From: an uncultured Oscillospiraceae bacterium
GTDB taxonomy: Bacteria > Bacillota > Clostridia > Oscillospirales > Oscillospiraceae
Direction of reading: 5' to 3'
Length of the DNA: 64,000 bases
NCBI GenBank assembly: GCA_900754965.1
Contig: CAAEEO010000007.1
Location: 124,001-188,000 of the forward strand
This document shows positions 59,522 to 64,000 of this stretch, one piece after another (positions within the stretch are counted from its first letter, which is position 1; each line of letters begins with the position of its first letter). The translations under genes were made by a program, and so were the position numbers. The notes under the pieces were generated by a model. That model was given only the letters and a program-made list of their open reading frames with translations, made no database searches and had not been told where the DNA came from.

Positions 59522-61735
59522 TCAATCATCTATTTCGCCGTCCCCTTCACTGTCCGGGGATTCCGGAAGGACTGGAACCTCTGTTTCCGGAGTGGGTGTC
59601 ACTTCCGGTACGGGGGTAGGCGTCACCGCCGGGGTGGGTGTCGGTGTGGGGGTAGGCGTGGGCGTGGGAGTGGGCGTCGGCGTCGGTTCCTCATCCGCCT
59701 TGCTGCCGAAAATACCCGTAGGCGCCAAGTAAGTTTCCCGAACGAAGTCCTTGTAAGTCAAACCCAAATTGGCATCGATGCCGTTCATGATCTCTTTCCA
59801 GATCTGCAATGCCGGGTTGCCATAGAAACTCATGGCCTGGTTCTGATCGTATCCGGTCCAAACGGCGGCACAGTAATAGGGCGTGAACCCTGCAAAGTAC
59901 CGGTTTTTCCAGTCGGAAGAGCTGCCGGTCTTGCCCGCGGCAGGCATATTGTTCAGAGATGCCGCCCCGGCGATACCGTTGGTCACATTGTTGCGCAGCA
60001 TGGCCACCATGTTATCCGCCGTGGTCTGGGAGAAAGCCTGGATGGTCTCCGGCTCGTTGGTCAGGATCACATTCCCGTTGGAGTCCGTCACCTTGCTGTA
60101 AGTCCGGCCATAGGTAAACACACCTTTGTTCAGGAACGCACAGTAAGCCTGGGTCATCTCCCGCACCGTGACACCGTGGGTCAGCTCACCCAGTGCCAGC
60201 GGCGCATAGTTGCAGTCCTGCTCCACCAGACTTTCAAAGCCCAATCGGGTCTGCAGGAACTCAAAGGAGGCCTCCGGAGTCAGCTTGTCGATGATCTGTG
60301 CCGCCACGGTGTTCAGAGAACTAGCCAGACCCTGCCGAATGGTAGTCCATCCCATATATCCGCCGTTGGCGTTTCTGGGATACCAGGAACTGCCGCTGAG
60401 GACGATATCCTTGGAGTCGTTTACCTCGGTATTGGGGGTGATGATGCCATACTCCATTGCCGGGCCATAAGAGGCCAAAGGCTTAAAGGAGGAACCCGGA
60501 GACCGGTAAGCGCCGGTGGCACGGTTCAAGATGAAGTTGGCATTTTTCTCCCCGGTGCCGCCGCTCAGCGCCACAATGGCACCCGTGTAGGGGTCCATGA
60601 TTACGCAGGCAGACTGGAGCTGGGGAATGGTGCCGTCCGCGTTAGGCGCCGGCTGCCGATACGGCTGCGGCAGGTTCTCCACATTCAGATATACCGCATC
60701 CACCGCATCCTGCACTTTGGGATTATAATAGGAATAGATCTGATAGCCGCCGTTATACAGCAGCATCGTGGCCGCCTCCCGGTTGATACCCTTTTCTGCC
60801 ATCAGGTCCTGGAGCACATCCTCAATGACCACTTCCTCGTAGTAACTGTAAATGTTCTGCGTGTATTCACTGGACTCGGACCGGACGAACACCAATTCCT
60901 CATTGACCGCCGCCACATACTCATCGTGGGTGATATATCCCTGGTCGTACATCTCCCAGAGAATGGTCTCCTGCCGGGCCTTATTGTTGTCCCGGCTGAT
61001 AAAGGGGTCATACCGGCTGGGGTTGTTGGTGATGCCGGCGATACTGGCGCACTCGGCCAAAGACAACTGACTGGCGCTCTTGCCGAAATATGTCTGAGCC
61101 GCTGCCTCCACACCGTAGCAGCTCTCTCCGAAGTAGACCACATTCAGGTAATACTCAATGATCTCGTCCTTATCATAGGACTTTTCCAATTCCAGCGCCC
61201 GGAAAATTTCAATCAGTTTTCGCTGCACGGTAATATCGTCGTACTCCGTTATATTTTTCAGGAGCTGTTGGGTAATGGTGGACCCGCCGAAGTCGTTTTT
61301 CATGGTCAGGAACATATTGGCGAAGGCCGCCACCGTCCGATACCAGTCCACGCCCTTGTGTTCATAGAACCGCTTATCCTCAATGGCTACCACGGCGTGT
61401 TCCATGTCCTCAGGGATCTGCTCATAATCGATCCAAATCCGGTTCTGGGTGCCATACAGCATGGTCAGTTCTTTCCATTCCTCCCCGGTACCGGCGGCCT
61501 CCGGGTCCTGATACCAGATCGTGGACGACAGTTTGACCCGAAAATCGGACAATGTCAGATCGATGTCTTCCATCAGGCTTGTTTTTACATAATAGGCAAA
61601 AATGCACATAAACAACAGCCCGGTCAACAGGAAGATCAGAAAGACGGTCAAGATTACCTTCAGCACGCCCCGCAGGGTCATACCGGCGGCACCTGCCGTT
61701 TTATCCGCTATCTTTTTCGCTTTTTCATGTGCCAT
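59522..61735 (-). CDS. Class A penicillin-binding protein (PBP1A family)
   Basis: 737 residues. Short cytoplasmic start, membrane helix (about 26-50), glycosyltransferase GT51 domain with EDKRFYEHKGVD and GGSTITQQLLKN, then the transpeptidase domain with SSFKP (active-site Ser), SLN and KTGSSSD. The last ~60 residues are a PTPTPTP tail followed by an acidic end, similar in style to the VanW-like protein tail. Polymerises and cross-links peptidoglycan. AAGGGA ribosome site; own promoter at 61834-61862. Confidence 0.96.
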   Translation of the reverse strand: MAHEKAKKIADKTAGAAGMTLRGVLKVILTVFLIFLLTGLLFMCIFAYYVKTSLMEDIDLTLSDFRVKLSSTIWYQDPEAAGTGEEWKELTMLYGTQNRIWIDYEQIPEDMEHAVVAIEDKRFYEHKGVDWYRTVAAFANMFLTMKNDFGGSTITQQLLKNITEYDDITVQRKLIEIFRALELEKSYDKDEIIEYYLNVVYFGESCYGVEAAAQTYFGKSASQLSLAECASIAGITNNPSRYDPFISRDNNKARQETILWEMYDQGYITHDEYVAAVNEELVFVRSESSEYTQNIYSYYEEVVIEDVLQDLMAEKGINREAATMLLYNGGYQIYSYYNPKVQDAVDAVYLNVENLPQPYRQPAPNADGTIPQLQSACVIMDPYTGAIVALSGGTGEKNANFILNRATGAYRSPGSSFKPLASYGPAMEYGIITPNTEVNDSKDIVLSGSSWYPRNANGGYMGWTTIRQGLASSLNTVAAQIIDKLTPEASFEFLQTRLGFESLVEQDCNYAPLALGELTHGVTVREMTQAYCAFLNKGVFTYGRTYSKVTDSNGNVILTNEPETIQAFSQTTADNMVAMLRNNVTNGIAGAASLNNMPAAGKTGSSSDWKNRYFAGFTPYYCAAVWTGYDQNQAMSFYGNPALQIWKEIMNGIDANLGLTYKDFVRETYLAPTGIFGSKADEEPTPTPTPTPTPTPTPTPTPAVTPTPVPEVTPTPETEVPVLPESPDSEGDGEIDD

Positions 61736-61833
61736 AAGCGTTCCCTTTCTCTTATCATATCTGCCTCAGGCAGTGATTCTGCAACGCAATTTCCCCGTGC
61801 CGCATCCTACGATGCTGTGGGTATAGTCAATGA

Positions 61834-61862
61834 AGTATACCACATTTCCGCAGAAATGTTAA
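61834..61862 (-). promoter_or_regulatory. Predicted promoter of the PBP1A-type gene
   Basis: Minus strand -35 TTAACA (61857-61862), 17-bp spacer, -10 TATACT (61834-61839); leader about 95 nt. Confidence 0.7.
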
Positions 61863-61923
61863 GTACTGGGAAAATAAATCCAAAAAATTTACAAATTCAG
61901 GTCTGAACCTTCCCCTTTTTTGG

Positions 61924-61930
61924 CATACTA
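61924..61930 (+). promoter_or_regulatory. Possible sigma-G -10 element before the BofC-like gene
   Basis: GCATACTAA contains CATACTA, the -10 pattern of forespore sigma-G. A -35 match (GAAC near 61905) is weak. Fits with a forespore protein downstream. Confidence 0.35.
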
Positions 61931-61975
61931 AAAGAAATGCCTGTCCGAAACACAATTTTTTGGGAGGGATCTGTC

Positions 61976-62335
61976 ATGCATTTCCACCTGTCGCTCAAAT
62001 GGCGGGTTTTCTGTCTGGGGGCGCTGGTTCTGGCAGCATCCGCCGCTGCCGGCGCCGCCGTCCATTCCTTTGCCGCCGTTTCGCAGTCCGCCCCTGCACC
62101 CCCACCGCCGCCCCAGGTAGCGGCGCAGTACAGGGATTTTGAAACCGCCGCCTACATTCTAAAGGAACAGGACGGATATGTCGCGGTATTTTCGTCGAAC
62201 AGCGAAACGCCCCTGCAAATCACCGGTATTCCGGTGGCCGGACTGCCCTCCGCAGACCGGGCGCTGCTGGCCGAAGGCATTACCGCAGCAGACCGCGGAG
62301 CACTGCTGTGCCTGCTGGAAGATCTGGGTTCGTAA
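61976..62335 (+). CDS. Membrane protein with BofC C-terminal-like domain
   Basis: 119 residues from the ATG at 61976 (GGGAGGG upstream). One membrane helix (about 10-30), a proline-rich stretch and then a small domain with YILKEQDGYVAVF and the VAGLPSADRALLAEGI segment. The pattern recalls the C-terminal domain of the forespore protein BofC; other YILKE-type sporulation membrane proteins in Clostridia are similar. The sigma-G-like -10 ahead supports a sporulation role. Confidence 0.65.
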   Translation: MHFHLSLKWRVFCLGALVLAASAAAGAAVHSFAAVSQSAPAPPPPPQVAAQYRDFETAAYILKEQDGYVAVFSSNSETPLQITGIPVAGLPSADRALLAEGITAADRGALLCLLEDLGS

Positions 62336-62415
62336 AAAAGAGAAAATTTCGGATTGATTTCTTGCGGAAGATGGTATACAATATGGATAGAAAGATACCC
62401 GGAGGTACCTGATCA

Positions 62416-62766
62416 ATGGCAGATGAAACCTTTGAAAGTGAGCTGATCACCGTAACTGACGAGAACGGTGAAGAGCATGAGCTGGAAGTCCTGGGCAACC
62501 TGGACTATAACGGCAAGACCTATTACCTGTTCGTTCCCTCCAATATCGACGAGATGGAAGTCAACGACCCGGATTATGGCTACATCATCCTGGAGTCCAT
62601 CATCGAAGGGGAGGACGAAGTGTTCCTGTCCATCGAAGATGACGAGGAACTGCAGGAGGTCTATGAGATGTTCATGGCCCTGATGGAAGAGGACGAAGGC
62701 GAATTCGACGAAGAGTTCGACGAGGAGACCATCCAGCGGGACCTGGCACAGGAGGATGAGGACTGA
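62416..62766 (+). CDS. DUF1292-family acidic protein
   Basis: 116 residues. DUF1292 core with ITVTDENGEEHELEVLG and YNGKTYYLFVPS, followed by a highly acidic C-terminus (DEEFDEETIQRDLAQEDED). Soluble, no Cys. Widely conserved in Firmicutes, often near RuvX/YqgF and alanyl-tRNA synthetase genes; function unknown. GGAGG precedes the ATG at a normal spacing. Confidence 0.9.
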   Translation: MADETFESELITVTDENGEEHELEVLGNLDYNGKTYYLFVPSNIDEMEVNDPDYGYIILESIIEGEDEVFLSIEDDEELQEVYEMFMALMEEDEGEFDEEFDEETIQRDLAQEDED

Positions 62767-62795
62767 TTCGTCCCCTCCTCAAAACAAGTCAATAA

Positions 62796-62985
62796 GCCCT
62801 GCGCTGTTCGTGGATTTTTTGGCCCTCTTAAACCCACATTTTTAATACGGAATGCCATATTCCGCAGTGAATTGCAGGCCTCCCGTCCGGGCTCGACCCG
62901 GTTGGAAGTTGGAAGCAGAGAAGCTGTGGAGAGGCGATCCACCTGCCGGAGACGTGCAGGTTATAATTGGGCCCCACGGCAGGGC
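62796..62985 (+). ncRNA. ssrS: Probable 6S RNA
   Basis: About 190 nt. Ends pair as GCCCTGC (62796-62802) with GCAGGGC (62979-62985); the next part GTGG pairs with CCAC. The 5' end reads CCCTGCGCTGTTCGTGG, close to the 6S start pattern (UGUUCG), and the 3' side has the small hairpin ACCTGC/GCAGGT beside the closing stem, as in the central bubble of 6S. Internal hairpins CGGAAT/ATTCCG and CCGGG/CCCGG form the apical arm. 6S binds the housekeeping RNA polymerase. No obvious own promoter; it may be processed from the DUF1292 transcript. Confidence 0.65.
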
Positions 62986-63133
62986 GGGGTTTATGGTTTT
63001 TTCAACCACCCCGTCACTGTAACCGTAACAGAAGATCACATCACAAACAATGAATGCTACGACCTGATTCTCGATGTCTAATGTTAACAAGAAGATGTAA
63101 TTGCAAAGACAACTAGAGAAGAAGGCAGTTCAG

Positions 63134-63307
63134 ATGCAGATATTTGAAGGCCTATATATCGGTCTGCTTATCGCCATCTTGGGATGTGTGTTTACTTTCG
63201 TCTTTTCAAATTTCTTTGATCTCTTTTCGGAAGTTTACAGTTGGGGTGTCTTCCTTTGTTTTGTACAGGCTATGTTTTATCGGTTATCTAAGAATGATAA
63301 GAGATAA
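63134..63307 (+). CDS. Possible small membrane protein
   Basis: 57 residues from an ATG with AAGG upstream (a TTG start 33 bases earlier is also possible). One or two membrane helices (IGLLIAILGCVFTFVF and a second hydrophobic stretch) and a basic tail. AT-rich compared with neighbours. No family recognised. Confidence 0.4.
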   Translation: MQIFEGLYIGLLIAILGCVFTFVFSNFFDLFSEVYSWGVFLCFVQAMFYRLSKNDKR

Positions 63308-63385
63308 CAGACAGAATAAAGGGAAGTTTCTTTTCCTTTTATTCCGTTCAAAAGCACTCGATTATAAATGTAAAAGTTCAATCAA

Positions 63386-63415
63386 AATAAGCGGGGCGAT
63401 GCCCCACTTATTTTT
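63386..63415. terminator. Bidirectional terminator
   Basis: AATAAG-GGGC / GCCC-CTTATT hairpin with T-runs on both strands, between the small membrane gene and glyA. Confidence 0.8.
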
Positions 63416-63427
63416 CTTCATCCAATC

Positions 63428-63464
63428 AGAGGCTGCGCCCAATGGACGCAGCCTCTGGTTTTTT
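63428..63464 (+). terminator. Second hairpin terminator next to glyA
   Basis: AGAGGCTGCG / CGCAGCCTCT, 10-bp stem with 9-nt loop, followed by TTTTTT. Confidence 0.75.
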
Positions 63465-64000
63465 ATCCGTTCTGATACAGGGGGAACCGATCCGTCAGCG
63501 CCTTGACCTGCTCCCGCAGAGCGTCGATCCGCTGAGGGAAATCTTCCCGGGCCGTTTCGCAGATCAGCCGGCCCACCTCCCGCATTTCCGCCTCCCGGAA
63601 TCCCCGGGAAGTGACCGCAGGCGTGCCCACCCGAATGCCGGAAGTGACAAAAGGACTTTCCGGGTCATTGGGGATGGTATTTTTATTGGCCGTGATATAC
63701 ACTTCGTCCAGCCGATGCTCCATTTCCTTGCCTGTCAGGTGTACAGGCCGCAGATCCACCAGTGCCAGATGGTTGTCCGTACCGCCGGAAACCAGATCCA
63801 GACCGCCCTCCAACAGCGCCTCCGCCATTGCCTTGGCGTTCTTCACAATCTGCTCCTGGTAAGTCTTGAACTCCGGCTGCAATGCCTCGCCCAGCGCCAC
63901 GGCCTTGGCCGCAATGATATGCTCCAGAGGCCCACCCTGAGAACCGGGGAAGATGGCGGAATTCAGCTTTTTGGCAATGTCTTCATCGTTGCACAGCAGC
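63463..64000 (-). CDS. glyA: Serine hydroxymethyltransferase, C-terminal part (truncated by the window edge)
   Basis: About 179 residues of the C-terminal half; the gene continues beyond the window. The segment FPGSQGGPLEH just inside the edge and NKNTIPNDPESPFVTSGIR, GTPAVTSRG are typical SHMT signatures, the latter in the small domain with the conserved Arg for the substrate carboxylate. Interconverts serine and glycine with methylene-THF, the central input for the one-carbon operon at 10.5-14.3 kb. Confidence 0.97.
   Translation of the reverse strand, partial: LLCNDEDIAKKLNSAIFPGSQGGPLEHIIAAKAVALGEALQPEFKTYQEQIVKNAKAMAEALLEGGLDLVSGGTDNHLALVDLRPVHLTGKEMEHRLDEVYITANKNTIPNDPESPFVTSGIRVGTPAVTSRGFREAEMREVGRLICETAREDFPQRIDALREQVKALTDRFPLYQNG

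Noticed and set aside
62796..62985. RNase P RNA or SRP RNA
   Set aside because: GTCCGGGCTC and GGAAGCAG-like words occur, but the conserved core of neither RNA is present, and the end pairing fits 6S better.
62872..63081. 69-codon open frame in the 6S RNA region
   Set aside because: It overlaps the structured RNA and has no ribosome site or protein-like composition.
1..64000. Prophage, insertion sequence, defence island or biosynthetic cluster
   Set aside because: No integrase, transposase, terminase, restriction or NRPS/PKS gene is present; base composition and spacing are uniform apart from the AT-richer 63.0-63.4 kb stretch.
1..64000. tRNA genes
   Set aside because: Intergenic gaps were read for a T-loop and cloverleaf; none found.

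Overview
The window is ordinary chromosome of a high-GC, endospore-forming member of the Clostridia, most likely an Oscillospiraceae-type gut bacterium. This placement is inferred from gene content: CIRCE-controlled groESL, a short type-3 ProS, a CD1247-like zinc-ribbon protein, YtvI, YqeG and DUF1292 proteins, an S-box metK, an ANTAR regulator beside glnA/gltBD, a BofC-like protein and a collagen-like protein behind mother-cell type promoters. No rRNA, tRNA, insertion sequence, prophage or CRISPR array was seen. Genes are densely packed, with many ATGA overlaps and strong GGAGG ribosome sites. Many promoters are near-consensus sigma-A with 17-bp spacers.

Layout. 0-7 kb (minus): htpG-hemW-vanW-metG, tightly spaced. 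7.2-8.7 kb: a CbxX/SpoVK-type AAA ATPase. 8.7-10.4 kb (minus): a MarR regulator with two palindromic operators and a membrane-anchored Ntn amide hydrolase. 10.5-14.3 kb (minus): one-carbon operon fhs-cyclodeaminase-folD-Nudix. 14.5-15.5 kb: a coiled-coil protein. 15.5-18.6 kb (minus): ACT regulator-hom-lysC, aspartate-family amino acids. 18.7-21.1 kb: YtvI permease, a HAAS-domain membrane protein and a tiny membrane protein. 21.1-23.5 kb: an Ig-like small protein, proS and a COG2426 membrane protein. 23.6-26.3 kb: a P-loop kinase-CYTH fusion, then divergent AEC transporter and HD protein.

26.4-34.4 kb (minus) is the ammonium assimilation operon glnA-ANTAR regulator-gltB-gltD. It has a structured leader before glnA and a striking three-segment RNA structure between glnA and the regulator. 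34.7-36.2 kb: PAP2 phosphatase and cysteine hydrolase. 36.2-38.4 kb (minus): zinc-ribbon protein, lipase-like hydrolase, CD1247-like protein and efp. 38.4-42.5 kb (minus): an overlapping chain of HhH protein, response regulator, histidine kinase, YqeG and M24 peptidase. 42.6-46.3 kb (plus): D,D-carboxypeptidase, rRNA methyltransferase and lipid kinase. 46.4-48.5 kb: CIRCE-groES-groEL. 48.7-54.1 kb: an envelope operon of MBOAT acyltransferase, DHHW/AlgJ-like partner, cardiolipin synthase and ThrE-like exporter. 54.2-56.4 kb: PAP2-like membrane protein, SAM-I riboswitch and metK. 56.4-58.1 kb: collagen-like protein and glycosyltransferase, each behind a sigma-K-like promoter. 58.1-61.7 kb (minus): PBP1A-type synthase, a small conserved protein and an SH3-NlpC/P60 hydrolase. 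61.9-63.3 kb: BofC-like protein, DUF1292 protein, probable 6S RNA and a small membrane protein. 63.5-64 kb (minus): 3' part of glyA.

Functional themes: nitrogen assimilation under RNA-level control; folate one-carbon, methionine and SAM metabolism (fhs, folD, glyA, metK, metG); envelope and spore-surface building; and protein quality control (htpG, groESL, AAA ATPase).
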